Source: Prevotella sp. (lineage in GTDB: Bacteria > Bacteroidota > Bacteroidia > Bacteroidales > Bacteroidaceae). Taken from it: a stretch of 64,000 bases of DNA. Shown one piece after another: positions 27,953 through 37,549 of this stretch (the stretch's first letter is position 1; each line of letters opens with the position of its first letter). The stretch lies in assembly GCA_017619755.1 (NCBI GenBank), contig JAFZRU010000037.1, positions 1 to 64,000 on the forward strand, given 5' to 3'. The notes under the pieces were generated by a model. The model saw only the letters and a program-made list of their open reading frames with translations, made no database searches and was not told the DNA's origin. Position numbers and translations under genes: made by a program.

Positions 27953-30900
27953 GAGACACACTTTTCACTTTCCCTCGCCGACTGTGTGCGCTGTGCTTGC
28001 TATGCACCGCCATCTTGTCTTCAGCCGCCATCACGACCACCCCGGCCAAAAACAAGAAAGCCAAGCCCTCTGACATCCAAGTGAGCGACTTGCGCACCGA
28101 GCGGATGAGACGTCCCATGAGCATCGGCACTGCCACACCAAGATTAGGATGGATGGTGAGCACCCATCTCAACGACGTGATGCAAACTTCCTACCATCTC
28201 ATCGTGGCATCCACGCCGGAGAAGGCCGAGGCGTTGGAGGGAGACCTGTGGGACATCACCGTCCATTCCGACCAGTCGCAATGGGTGCGCTACGCCGGCA
28301 AAACCCTTAGAAGCAACACTCGGTGCTACTGGCGGGTGAAAGTGAACACGACCAAAGGCGAGAGTCCATGGAGCCCTATGGAGATGTGGAACGTGGGATT
28401 GCTTACCGAAAGCGACTGGCAAGGGCAATGGATAGGGCTCGACCACGCCATGCCCTGGGACGTGGAGGATGAGCACAGCCGCCTCAGCGCACGATACCTG
28501 CGCACCACCTTCGAAGCTGAAGGCCCCATCCGACAAGCCACCCTCTACATCAGCGGTTTGGGCATGTATGAGGCCTACATCGACGGCAAGAAAATCGACA
28601 CCGACGTCAACGGCAGCCACCAAGTGCTCTCACCCGCACCCACCGACTACCGCAAGACCATCCTCTACAACGCCTTCGACGTGACCAACGTGCTAAAAGA
28701 AGGCGGCGACAACGGGCTTCACGCCATCGCCGTCGTTCTCGGCAACGGCCGCTACTACACCATGCAGCAAAACAAGAAGCCCTATAAAATCACACAGTTC
28801 GGCTATCCCAAACTCCGCGCCAACCTTATCATAGAGTACACCAACGGCAAGCGCAAGGTGGTGTCCACCAACGACAAGTGGAAACTCACCGCCGACGGTC
28901 CCATCCGTAGCAACAACGAATACGACGGCGAGACCTACGACGCCCGCAAGACCCTCGGGGAATGGACCATGCCCCACTACGACGACAGTCAGTGGCAGAC
29001 GGCGGAGCGCGTAGCCATCCCACAAGGCACGCTTCGCGGAGCCATGGCACCCAACATGACCATCTCACAAGCCATCAACCCGAAGTCCATCACCCACAAG
29101 GGCGACAAGGTGGTGGTGGACATGGGCCAAAACATGGCCGGGTGGCTCGCCGTCACTCTCAGAGACACGCACACCGGCGACACCATCCGCCTGCGCTTTG
29201 CCGAGCGTCTCGACTCCACCGGCAACATCTGGGTGGAAAATTTCCGCAATGCCCTTTCCACCGACACATACGTGGCAGATGGCACGGAAACAGAAACGCA
29301 ATGGCGGCCCACCTTCGTCTATCACGGCTTCAGGTATGTGGAGGTCAGCGGCCTTCGCAGCCCGCGCCTCACAGACTTCACCGGTGAAGTGGTGGAAGAC
29401 CAGATGGCCACCACCGGGTCTTTCGCCACCACCGACACCATCCTCTCCAAAGTGTATCGCAACGCCTTATGGGGAGTGCGGAGCAACTACAAGGGGATGC
29501 CAGTGGACTGTCCGCAGCGCGACGAACGACAGCCATGGTTAGGCGACCGCACACGAGGCTGCTACGGCGAAGCCTTCCTTTACGACAACGGCCCACTCTA
29601 TGCCAAATGGGTTCGTGACATCGCAGAAGCCCAGCGCGAGGACGGTTGCATCCCCGACGTGGCTCCGGCATTTTGGAACTACTACTCCGACGATGTGACA
29701 TGGCCCGCCGCTCTGCCCATGGCCCTCGACATGCTCCTCACCCACTATGGCGACGATGCTCCACTGCGCACCTACTACCCCAACGTAAAACGGTGGATGG
29801 AACACCTGAAATACCAATACCAAAGCGACGACCTCATCAAGAAAGACAAATATGGCGACTGGTGTGTGCCACCAGAGCGCGAGGACCTCATCCACAGCGA
29901 AGACCCCGCCCGCATCACCGACGGCACACTCATCTCCACTGCCTACTACTACCACCTCTGCAACATGATGCGACGTTACGCACTTATGCAAGGTTTGAAG
30001 GACGACGTCACTTATTTCGAGGAGGAGGCAGCCATCACGTTGAAAGCCTTCAACAAACAGTTTCTTACCACACGTCGTGGCACCACCACCGTACCAGGAC
30101 ACATCCTTTACCCCGACAGCACCTTCTACGGCAACAACACCGTCACCGCCAACCTACTCCCCTACGTCTTCAACATGACCCCCGACTACTACACTCGCCA
30201 GGAGGTGGGGAAGAACATCGTCAAAGCCCTCATCGACCAAAACTTAGGCACCGTCACCTGTGGGGTCATCGGCATAGGATGGCTCATGCACGGCCTCACC
30301 GCCATGGGCCGCACCGACCTGGCCTGGCTCTTGGCCACTAACAAGAAATACCCCAGTTGGGGCTACATGGCCGAACACGGCGCCACCACCATCTGGGAGT
30401 TGTGGAACGGCGACACCGCCAGTCCAAAAATGAACAGCGGCAACCATGTGATGCTCTTGGGCGACCTCCTCTCCTGGCTCTACGAAGACGTTGTCGGCAT
30501 CCGCGCCGCCAAACCCGGCTTCAAGAAAATCCTACTCCAACCTGACTTCTCCGTCGATGAGCTCGACAACATCAAGGGAAGCTACCATTCCATTTACGGC
30601 CCCATCGAAAGCAATTGGCATAAGGAAAACGGTAAACTCCACTGGCAAGTGTCAATACCAGCCAACACCACCGCCACCGTGTGCCTGCCAGGAGGCGAGA
30701 CCCAAGAGGTGGGTTCCGGGGAATGGCACTTCGTGCGTGACCTGCCGAAACGCGACCCACAAGTGGTGGTGGACGAATTCCTCTACAAACAAGCCTCCTT
30801 CCCCGAATGTCACTCCGCCAGCATTGTGGAAACCCGCAAGGGCGACCTGGTGGCCACCTATTTCGGCGGAACGAAAGAGCGCAACCCCGACGTGTGCATC

Positions 30901-31722
30901 TGGGTGAGCCGCAAGCCCAAGGGAGCCAAGGAGTGGACAAAGCCCCAGATGGTGGCCGACGGCGTTTTCACCAGCGAGCATCGCGAGGCCTGCTGGAACC
31001 CCGTGCTTTTTGAAACACCCTCCGGCGAACTGCTGCTCTATTTCAAAATCGGTCCCAACGTGGCAGGATGGAAAGGATGGATGGTGCGCTCAAAAGACGG
31101 CGGCAAGACATGGAGCCGCCGCGAGCAACTGCCCGACAGCCTCTACGGCCCCATCAAGAACAAACCCATCCTCAACAACGGCCGCCTCATCTCGCCCACC
31201 AGCGACGAGCGCAACGGATGGAAACTCTATTTCGAGTACAGCGACGACATGGGCAAGACGTGGCGACGCACCGACTTCGTGGAGGCCGACGAGGGTGTAA
31301 GAGCCATCCAACCCACCATCCTCGTCCTGCCCGACGGCCGTTTGGAGGCACTCTGCCGCACACGCAGCCGCCATATCGGCGTCACCTACAGCAACGACAA
31401 TGGCCAGACTTGGAGCAAGCTACAGTTCATTGACACCCCCAACAACAACAGCGGCATCGACGCCGTCAACCTGAAAGGCGGAGGGTACGCCCTCATCTGC
31501 AACGACTGGCCCATCGAGCCAACAAAAGAAAAGGGGGCACGCACCCCCCTCTCCATCCTCCGCAGCGACGACGGCCAGCACTGGAGCCACTGGGTGACAC
31601 TGGAAGACAGCCCCATCCTGCAATACTCATACCCCTCCATCATCCAAAGCCGCGACGGCCACCTCCACGTAGTCTATACCTGGCGCCGGCAGCGCATCAA
31701 GCACGTGGAGCTCATCCCGTAG
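27946..31722 (+). CDS. GH78 alpha-L-rhamnosidase fused to a sialidase-fold domain
   Basis: A 1258-residue exported fusion. After a signal peptide, residues of about 45-930 make a GH78 rhamnosidase: DLRTERMRRPMSIGTATPRLGW opening, accessory beta domains, the catalytic barrel with CPQRDERQPWLGDR (about 525-540) and the WELWNGDTA block (about 825). From about 933 to the end is a six-bladed BNR/sialidase-like propeller with four Asp-box-like repeats (SKDGGKTWS, SDDMGKTW, SNDNGQTWS, SDDGQHWS). RG-II side chain C is rhamnose linked to Kdo, and Kdo is a 2-keto acid sugar like sialic acid, so one protein might remove both. The Kdo activity is an inference. The gene overlaps the GH140 gene by seven bases. 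Confidence 0.85.
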   Translation: MVRDTLFTFPRRLCALCLLCTAILSSAAITTTPAKNKKAKPSDIQVSDLRTERMRRPMSIGTATPRLGWMVSTHLNDVMQTSYHLIVASTPEKAEALEGDLWDITVHSDQSQWVRYAGKTLRSNTRCYWRVKVNTTKGESPWSPMEMWNVGLLTESDWQGQWIGLDHAMPWDVEDEHSRLSARYLRTTFEAEGPIRQATLYISGLGMYEAYIDGKKIDTDVNGSHQVLSPAPTDYRKTILYNAFDVTNVLKEGGDNGLHAIAVVLGNGRYYTMQQNKKPYKITQFGYPKLRANLIIEYTNGKRKVVSTNDKWKLTADGPIRSNNEYDGETYDARKTLGEWTMPHYDDSQWQTAERVAIPQGTLRGAMAPNMTISQAINPKSITHKGDKVVVDMGQNMAGWLAVTLRDTHTGDTIRLRFAERLDSTGNIWVENFRNALSTDTYVADGTETETQWRPTFVYHGFRYVEVSGLRSPRLTDFTGEVVEDQMATTGSFATTDTILSKVYRNALWGVRSNYKGMPVDCPQRDERQPWLGDRTRGCYGEAFLYDNGPLYAKWVRDIAEAQREDGCIPDVAPAFWNYYSDDVTWPAALPMALDMLLTHYGDDAPLRTYYPNVKRWMEHLKYQYQSDDLIKKDKYGDWCVPPEREDLIHSEDPARITDGTLISTAYYYHLCNMMRRYALMQGLKDDVTYFEEEAAITLKAFNKQFLTTRRGTTTVPGHILYPDSTFYGNNTVTANLLPYVFNMTPDYYTRQEVGKNIVKALIDQNLGTVTCGVIGIGWLMHGLTAMGRTDLAWLLATNKKYPSWGYMAEHGATTIWELWNGDTASPKMNSGNHVMLLGDLLSWLYEDVVGIRAAKPGFKKILLQPDFSVDELDNIKGSYHSIYGPIESNWHKENGKLHWQVSIPANTTATVCLPGGETQEVGSGEWHFVRDLPKRDPQVVVDEFLYKQASFPECHSASIVETRKGDLVATYFGGTKERNPDVCIWVSRKPKGAKEWTKPQMVADGVFTSEHREACWNPVLFETPSGELLLYFKIGPNVAGWKGWMVRSKDGGKTWSRREQLPDSLYGPIKNKPILNNGRLISPTSDERNGWKLYFEYSDDMGKTWRRTDFVEADEGVRAIQPTILVLPDGRLEALCRTRSRHIGVTYSNDNGQTWSKLQFIDTPNNNSGIDAVNLKGGGYALICNDWPIEPTKEKGARTPLSILRSDDGQHWSHWVTLEDSPILQYSYPSIIQSRDGHLHVVYTWRRQRIKHVELIP

Positions 31723-31763
31723 ATGGGAGTGACAGGAGGTCGCCCCACAAAAAAATCAAAATA

Positions 31764-34391
31764 ATGCGAAGCATCCTCACAAGCACCTTGCTGCTTTTTG
31801 CAGTCACCACCTTCACGCAGCCAGTCTCCGTGGCCGGCCTCTTCCCCCTTGAAGGTTCCGGCCGCATCGTATATAATTTCAACGAAGGCTGGCGCTTCAT
31901 GGCCGGTGACGTGCCACAAGGCGAGACCATCACCCTTGACGACAGCACATGGCCCGTCGTCTGTGTCCCACACACCGTGCGCTTGGAGCCCTCGGAAGCC
32001 AGCGGAGGCCGCAACTACCAAGGTCCTTGCTGGTATCGCAAGCATTTCACCATGCCCGCCGACATGGAGGGCAAGGAGGTCACCCTGCACTTTGAGGCTG
32101 TCATGGGCAAGCAGAAAGTGTTTGTCAATGGAAGACCCGCCTGCGAGCACAAAGGCGGTTACCTCCCCATCATCGTCAACCTCAGCGAGATGGGCATAAA
32201 GGCGGGCGAGGAGTGCCTCATCGCCCTCATGGCCGACAACAGCGACGACAACAGCTATCCCCCCGGCAAGAAGCAGACGCAGCTCGACTTCGCCTACCAC
32301 GGCGGCATGTACCGCGACGTGTGGCTTATCGGCAAGTCGCCGCTCCACATCACCGACGCTTTGGAACGCGACGATGTGGCTGGCGGCGGAATCTTCCTCC
32401 ACTACGACAACATCAGCACGGCGAGTGCCGACATCTACATCGACGTGGAAGTGTGCAACAATAGTGAGACGGCCTACACACCTGTCATCGAGGCCTGCAT
32501 CAAAGCCCCTGACGGCAAGGTGGTGAAAACCATCCGCCAAAAGGTGTCAATGCCCAAAGACCTCCCCGGGCTGATGTGTACCGCCACCCTTTTCACCACC
32601 CTCAAGAACCCGCAATTATGGTCGCCCGAACACCCGAACCTCTACGACGTGGAATTGCGGGTGCTTGACGGAAAGCAGTGCCACGACGGCGGCATGGTGA
32701 GAATGGGACTGAGGAAGGCGGAGTTCCGTGGAAAGGACGGCTTTTGGCTCAACGACAAGCCTTACCACCAATTAGTGGGCGGCAACCGCCATCAAGACTT
32801 CGCCTACGTGGGCAACGCCCTCCCCAACAGCCAACAATGGCGTGACACCAAACGCCTGAAGGATGCCGGAATGACCATCGTCCGCGCCGCCCACTACCCC
32901 CAGGACCCCTCGTTCATGGACGCCTGCGACGAACTGGGCCTTTTCGTCATCGTTCCCACTCCAGGTTGGCAATATTGGAACAAGGCTCCTGAATGGGGAG
33001 AGCTGGTGCACCAAAACACACGGCTTATCATCCGACGCGACCGCAACCATCCCTGCGTACTGATGTGGGAACCCATCCTCAACGAGACCCGCTATCCCGA
33101 AGACTTCGCCCTCCAGGCACTGGCCATCACCCGGGAGGAATTCCCCTACCCCGGCCGTCCCGCAGCAGCAGCCGATATGAACTCCGCCGGTGTGAAGGAG
33201 AACTACGACGTGCTTTACGACTGGGCCGACAACATCGGCAGGACAACGCTCGACACCGACAAATGCATCTTCACCCGTGAATGGGGCGAATACGTGGACG
33301 ACTGGTACGCCCACAACGCCATCAACCGCGCAGCACGAGGTTGGGGCGAACAGGCCCTGCTCACCGCCGCACGCTCCCTTGCCGACACCTACGGCATGAT
33401 GTACCGAGGACAGAGGCAGTTCATTGGCGGATGCCAATGGCATCCCTTCGACCACCAACGTGGGTACCACCCCGACGCCTACTTAGGCGGCATCTACGAT
33501 GCCTTCCGACAAAAGAAATACGCTTTCGAGGCCTTCCGCGCCCAGACGACGCCGGAGGGCGGCAGTGCGACAAGCGGCGTACCGGGCGAACCGATGGTGT
33601 TCATCGCCCATGAGATGACACAATACTCCAGCAACGATGTCGTGGTGTTCAGCAACTGCGACAGCGTGCGCCTCACTGCCTTCGAAGGAGCAAAAACCGC
33701 CACATTGCCCGTCATCCACCATGCCGAAGGCACACCCTCCGCACCTGTGGTGTTCAAGGATTTCTGGGACTTCTGGCATGCGCGTGACTACAGCTACACC
33801 CACCGCGACTGGCAACACGTGTCATTTCTGGCCGAGGGCATCATTGGCGGCAAAGTGGTATGCAGCGAGAAAAAAATGCCTGCACGTCGCAGCACACGCC
33901 TACGCCTCCATGCCGACGAGATGGGACGGCAGTTGGTGGCCGACGGCAGCGACTTCATCGTAGTGACCGCCGAGGTGACCGATGACAACGGCAACGTGAG
34001 GCGCAACGCCCGAGAGCATGTCACCTTCACGGTGGAAGGCCCTGGAAGCATCATCGACGACAACCGCATCATGGCCAATCCCCGACAAGTGGAATGGGGC
34101 AGTGCCCCCATCCTCGTGAGAAGCACCCATCAGGCCGGAGAAATCCGCATCATCGCACGACCCACCTTCGAGGGTGCACACGCCCCGACCGCCGACACCC
34201 TGACGATAGCGAGCGTGCCATATAAAGGAAAGATGTGCCACCGCGACATCAGCACCTCCACCAACCAGGAAACCCAAGCCGCAGCGACAAGCAGCCACAC
34301 CACCCTGCCCCCAAGCACCATGACCGAAGAGGAAAGACGCAAAAGCCTCGAAGAAGTGGAAAAGCAGCAGCAGGATTTCGGAATACAATGA
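31764..34391 (+). CDS. GH2 family exo-glycosidase, secreted
   Basis: An 875-residue GH2 enzyme with signal peptide. Residues of about 35-190 are the sugar-binding jelly roll (YNFNEGWRFMAGDVPQ, CWYRKHF, FEAVMGKQKVFVNG, YHGGMYRDVWL). An immunoglobulin-like domain follows, then the TIM barrel with acid/base Glu441 (PILNETR) and nucleophile Glu506 (FTREWGE). C-terminal beta domains follow (VTAEVTDDNGNVRRNA). The tail after about 840 is a low-complexity, Ser/Thr- and Glu-rich stretch. GH2 includes beta-galactosidases, beta-glucuronidases and the beta-galacturonidases and arabinopyranosidases of RG-II systems; which one applies is open. It closes the plus-strand glycosidase run. Confidence 0.88.
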   Translation: MRSILTSTLLLFAVTTFTQPVSVAGLFPLEGSGRIVYNFNEGWRFMAGDVPQGETITLDDSTWPVVCVPHTVRLEPSEASGGRNYQGPCWYRKHFTMPADMEGKEVTLHFEAVMGKQKVFVNGRPACEHKGGYLPIIVNLSEMGIKAGEECLIALMADNSDDNSYPPGKKQTQLDFAYHGGMYRDVWLIGKSPLHITDALERDDVAGGGIFLHYDNISTASADIYIDVEVCNNSETAYTPVIEACIKAPDGKVVKTIRQKVSMPKDLPGLMCTATLFTTLKNPQLWSPEHPNLYDVELRVLDGKQCHDGGMVRMGLRKAEFRGKDGFWLNDKPYHQLVGGNRHQDFAYVGNALPNSQQWRDTKRLKDAGMTIVRAAHYPQDPSFMDACDELGLFVIVPTPGWQYWNKAPEWGELVHQNTRLIIRRDRNHPCVLMWEPILNETRYPEDFALQALAITREEFPYPGRPAAAADMNSAGVKENYDVLYDWADNIGRTTLDTDKCIFTREWGEYVDDWYAHNAINRAARGWGEQALLTAARSLADTYGMMYRGQRQFIGGCQWHPFDHQRGYHPDAYLGGIYDAFRQKKYAFEAFRAQTTPEGGSATSGVPGEPMVFIAHEMTQYSSNDVVVFSNCDSVRLTAFEGAKTATLPVIHHAEGTPSAPVVFKDFWDFWHARDYSYTHRDWQHVSFLAEGIIGGKVVCSEKKMPARRSTRLRLHADEMGRQLVADGSDFIVVTAEVTDDNGNVRRNAREHVTFTVEGPGSIIDDNRIMANPRQVEWGSAPILVRSTHQAGEIRIIARPTFEGAHAPTADTLTIASVPYKGKMCHRDISTSTNQETQAAATSSHTTLPPSTMTEEERRKSLEEVEKQQQDFGIQ

Positions 34392-34400
34392 AAGGTTGAA

Positions 34401-34436
34401 GACCATAAGGACTTTAGAGACATTAAGGACCTTGGC
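34401..34436. repeat. Post-stop four-copy 9-base tandem array (GACCTTAAG family)
   Basis: Units GACCATAAG, GACTTTAGA, GACATTAAG and GACCTTGGC stand without gap nine bases behind the GH2 stop codon. The GAC start is kept in all four, the rest is degenerate. It is the same family as at 5042, 13485 and 36808. Confidence 0.7.
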
Positions 34437-34557
34437 AAGTTAAAAAATCATAAAATGCGACAAAAGGAGCAGTATTTTGCAGAGAAATGGCTAATTTTGA
34501 AGCCAAATAGACGCAAACTGCAACAAGAAGAAACCTAAAAACAAATCCTATAAGCTT

Positions 34558-36744
34558 ATGAAGAAAATTTTTACACTAATTGCCACGGTGCTACTTACCA
34601 TGAGCGCCAGTGCACAAACCGAGAGTTACAAACCCATCATCGTGGACGATGCCGGCACCATCACCCTCGCCCCGGAGTTTGCCGCCGTTGTCAATGAGAA
34701 CAACGAAGCCACCAACGTCGTCGATGGCAAGTCTGTGGTGACAATCAGCACCGCCAACATGGACCTTGAGGCTGTGGGTGGAGCCACCATCGCCAACAAG
34801 ATTGACCCAGAGGACCCCAGCGCCAACATAGGCCAAGACCTCGTTCCGGGTGCTGTCATCAGCGAGGAGGACCACACCTATCAGATAGCCTCCGTGGGTT
34901 CGTGGAACGCCATCTCATGGAAGAACGGCAACAACAAGCTCGACATCAACGATGCCGCCGGCACAAAGCTCTATTTCATCATGGGAACCGGCAACCCCTA
35001 CGTGGAGATGTTCTGCGAGGAAGTGTACAGGGACGGCGAGCCTACCGGCACATATCGCGCTGCGTACTCTTACTACAAACCCGGTCTCCAAACCATGCCG
35101 CTTGTGGGATTGTATTACAAATTCACACCCAAGGTGGACGGCACACTGAAAGTGCAGGTGTGGGCCAACAAGGGCAACCGCAACACCTACGTTATCGACG
35201 ATGTCACCAAGCAAGCCGTGCCACTCACCGCAGAAGGTTATGTCAACGGCAAGCGTGCCAACTACAGCACCCCAGCTCTTGACCCCGAAACGGGCGAACC
35301 AAAAATGGACAACCAAGGCAACCCCATCTACGAGCAATACCAAATCTTCTACAACAACGAGCAGATAGACTCCATCCACAACGACTACATCTACAGCAGC
35401 TACTACAACATGCTGAAGAAAAACGAAGAGGCTGCAGCCGCCGGCGAACCGGCAGTCTATTCCGAAGAGGAACTGGCCGCGAAGAAAGCAGAGTGCGACG
35501 AACTGGCAGAGACACGCAAATACGTGCTCTCGACCGGTGGCCAGGCATTCTGGGGATGGATCACCTTCAAGGTGGAGGCCGGCAAGAGCTACTGGCTCTT
35601 CCAAGACAGTTCGCAGATAGGTTTCGGCGGCTATGAGTTCAACACCGGCGGCGGCCCCGGCCCCGTGGGCAACGACCTCTCCGAGTTGGCAGCTGCCGCC
35701 ACCGCCCAAGACGGGCAAGTGGTCATCAACCTCGACGCCGATGCAGAGTACACCATGAGCAGTCCCATCAGCCGCAGCAACATCACCATCGCCGGCGTGG
35801 AGGGCAGCAACGCCAAAATCAAGCTTGCCGCCGGTGCCAACTTCACCGCCTCCTCCAATGTCATCCTTAAGAATGTGGACATTGACGCCAGCGCACTTGG
35901 CACCGACGCCCTTATCAAAATGAGTGAAACACCCGCCACAGGCAGCATCTCCGGCGATTATAACATCGTGGAGAAAGTGGAAATCGTGAACTGCAACATC
36001 AGCGACGTGCCGCAAATCCTCAGCGACAATGGCGGTGCGAAATACTGCATCCACACGATGACCATCGACAACTGCGTGGTATCGCTGAAGGCTTCCGCTA
36101 CCAAGACCGTCATCGACATGAGTTCCAACGGTTTCGTCAACGACCTCACCATCAAGAACAGCACCTTCTACGGAAAAGGCACCGACCAAGACTATTTCGT
36201 TCGCTACGCCAATGCCGGCCGTTGCGACCGTGCCGGTTTCGAGAGCAACAGCATCACCTATGAAAACAACACGTTCTACAACGTGGCCAAAGGCGGACAA
36301 TGGGGCAACTACAGTGGCTTCGCCGGACGCGGCACCTCTTATTGGACAATGACCAAGAACATCTTCGTGGACTGCGGCAACGGACAAGTGGCCCGCCGTT
36401 ACCTCGGTGGCCGTCAGAACCAAGCCACCGCCACCTTCGGCTACAACACCTATTGGTTCAACGGTGCTGCCGAAGACCCCTCCGGCTACGACAACAGCGA
36501 GACCATCCTTGCCAGCGACCCGATGTTCAAGGACGCCGCCAATGCCGATTTCACCGTGCAAGGCGCCGACCAAGTGGCCAACCAGACGGGCGACCCGCGC
36601 TGGCTTGACACCAACGCCATCACCGACATCCAAGCTGTGAGCGAAACCGCCGATGCTCCCGTTTACAACCTCGCCGGACAACGCGTGAACCCCAACACCA
36701 AGGGAATCCTCATCAAGAACGGCAAGAAATACGTGAACAAGTAA
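34558..36744 (+). CDS. Secreted beta-helix protein (DUF4957/DUF5123-like), possible pectin binder
   Basis: A 728-residue exported protein (signal peptide MKKIFTLIATVLLTMSASAQ). The first half (about 25-370) is beta-rich with unknown fold and an Ala/Glu-rich insert (KKNEEAAAAGEPAV). From about 380 to 690 it has parallel beta-helix sequence (ITIAGVEGSNAKIKL, NVDIDAS, FYGKGTDQDYFVR, NTFYNVAKGG) as in DUF4957 and DUF5123 proteins encoded by pectin loci. The end, APVYNLAGQRV followed by KGILIKNGKKYVNK, is a short C-terminal sorting-type tail. No pectate-lyase active site was seen, so a surface glycan-binding role is more likely than an enzyme. A TAATTTTG -7 box is at 34492. Confidence 0.7.
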   Translation: MKKIFTLIATVLLTMSASAQTESYKPIIVDDAGTITLAPEFAAVVNENNEATNVVDGKSVVTISTANMDLEAVGGATIANKIDPEDPSANIGQDLVPGAVISEEDHTYQIASVGSWNAISWKNGNNKLDINDAAGTKLYFIMGTGNPYVEMFCEEVYRDGEPTGTYRAAYSYYKPGLQTMPLVGLYYKFTPKVDGTLKVQVWANKGNRNTYVIDDVTKQAVPLTAEGYVNGKRANYSTPALDPETGEPKMDNQGNPIYEQYQIFYNNEQIDSIHNDYIYSSYYNMLKKNEEAAAAGEPAVYSEEELAAKKAECDELAETRKYVLSTGGQAFWGWITFKVEAGKSYWLFQDSSQIGFGGYEFNTGGGPGPVGNDLSELAAAATAQDGQVVINLDADAEYTMSSPISRSNITIAGVEGSNAKIKLAAGANFTASSNVILKNVDIDASALGTDALIKMSETPATGSISGDYNIVEKVEIVNCNISDVPQILSDNGGAKYCIHTMTIDNCVVSLKASATKTVIDMSSNGFVNDLTIKNSTFYGKGTDQDYFVRYANAGRCDRAGFESNSITYENNTFYNVAKGGQWGNYSGFAGRGTSYWTMTKNIFVDCGNGQVARRYLGGRQNQATATFGYNTYWFNGAAEDPSGYDNSETILASDPMFKDAANADFTVQGADQVANQTGDPRWLDTNAITDIQAVSETADAPVYNLAGQRVNPNTKGILIKNGKKYVNK

Positions 36745-36754
36745 TCACCCATAG

Positions 36755-36797
36755 AAAAAATCAGGGGAAGCGCGAAAGGCACTTCCCCTGATTTTTT
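36755..36797. terminator. Strong bidirectional terminator
   Basis: A perfect 16-base inverted repeat (36755-36770 with 36782-36797) ends in six A on one side and six T on the other, with an eleven-base loop. It works for the beta-helix gene on the plus strand and the dockerin-Bor-barrel operon on the minus strand. Confidence 0.9.
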
Positions 36798-36807
36798 ATG
36801 CTATACG

Positions 36808-36843
36808 GTCTTTAAGGACTTTAAAGACCTTAAAGACTTTAAA
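36808..36843. repeat. Four-copy 9-base tandem array over a stop codon (GACCTTAAG family)
   Basis: Units GTCTTTAAG, GACTTTAAA, GACCTTAAA and GACTTTAAA stand in line. The stop codon of the minus-strand barrel gene (36839-36841) lies within the last unit. Confidence 0.75.
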
Positions 36844-37531
36844 GTTTGATCTTGTATCCAATTGTTAGTTGGAAAACACCATTCTTGGAATCATCCTCTC
36901 CTTGTAACGACTCTTTGTTCACCTTTGTCAGACCGATGTTGTAACGTGCATCGAGGACAAGGTGATTATTAAATTCGTATGAAAGACCCACGGGAATGGA
37001 GATGTCAAATTTCTCACACTCATCCTTCATATCCTCATCGTATTCCGTCTTCTGGTTCGTTGAGCCACTCGACTGGGAAAGAGAAACTTTTACCTTGGCG
37101 TTAGTCATAAATCCGAACTGCACACCCGTCTTCAGAGCGAGACCCTTACACAAGTAGAAATTGGCTACGACAGGCAAGTTGATGTACCCTGTCTCAATTT
37201 TCGCGTCTCTCATCTTCACAGTGGAACCACCTAATTTAAGGTCAGTGTCCTCCCATCCGCTTCCCTGCATGGCATAACTCACGCCAGCAGTGAGACCCAA
37301 CCATTTAGCTGCTTGGTATTCAAACTCCGCCCCAACAACAGCACCTCCTGTTGGGGAACTTTTGATGTCCTTTTCAAACCCGAGGGAGGCGAAGGGCAAG
37401 TCGGGCATGTTGCTCATCCAAGAGGCGGTAACACCTACCTTAGGTTGTATAGAGAACGTCCCTGGTTCATACTGAGCCTTGGCACTGATGGATGCCACCA
37501 CCAGTCCAATCAAAAGAAATATCTTTCTCAT
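36839..37531 (-). CDS. Outer-membrane beta-barrel protein (PorT-like, PF13568 type)
   Basis: A 230-residue protein with signal peptide MRKIFLLIGLVVASISAKAQ. The mature part alternates polar and hydrophobic residues in strands typical of an eight-strand outer-membrane barrel (FSIQPKVGVTASWMSN, VVGAEFEYQAAKWLGLTAGVSYAMQGSGWED, YINLPVVANFYLCKGLALKTGVQFGF) and ends with the aromatic-rich last strand GVFQLTIGYKIKL. Such proteins are common in Bacteroidota and mostly of unknown role. The start is 18 bases after the Bor-like lipoprotein gene, so it is the last gene of that operon. Confidence 0.85.
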   Translation of the reverse strand: MRKIFLLIGLVVASISAKAQYEPGTFSIQPKVGVTASWMSNMPDLPFASLGFEKDIKSSPTGGAVVGAEFEYQAAKWLGLTAGVSYAMQGSGWEDTDLKLGGSTVKMRDAKIETGYINLPVVANFYLCKGLALKTGVQFGFMTNAKVKVSLSQSSGSTNQKTEYDEDMKDECEKFDISIPVGLSYEFNNHLVLDARYNIGLTKVNKESLQGEDDSKNGVFQLTIGYKIKL

Positions 37532-37549
37532 ATCTTTTAATTCTTTGCC

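Noticed and set aside
34392..34540. Frame stays open for about 48 codons behind the GH2 stop codon (TGA), across the 9-base array
   Set aside because: Possible stop readthrough was considered. At the other arrays, such as 36808 and 5042, the frame closes soon, and the extension has no domain-like sequence, so chance is more likely.
34915..36681. Open frame of 588 codons antisense to the beta-helix protein gene
   Set aside because: The plus-strand product has a signal peptide, a beta-helix and a sorting tail. The antisense product is repetitive Val/Gly/His sequence.
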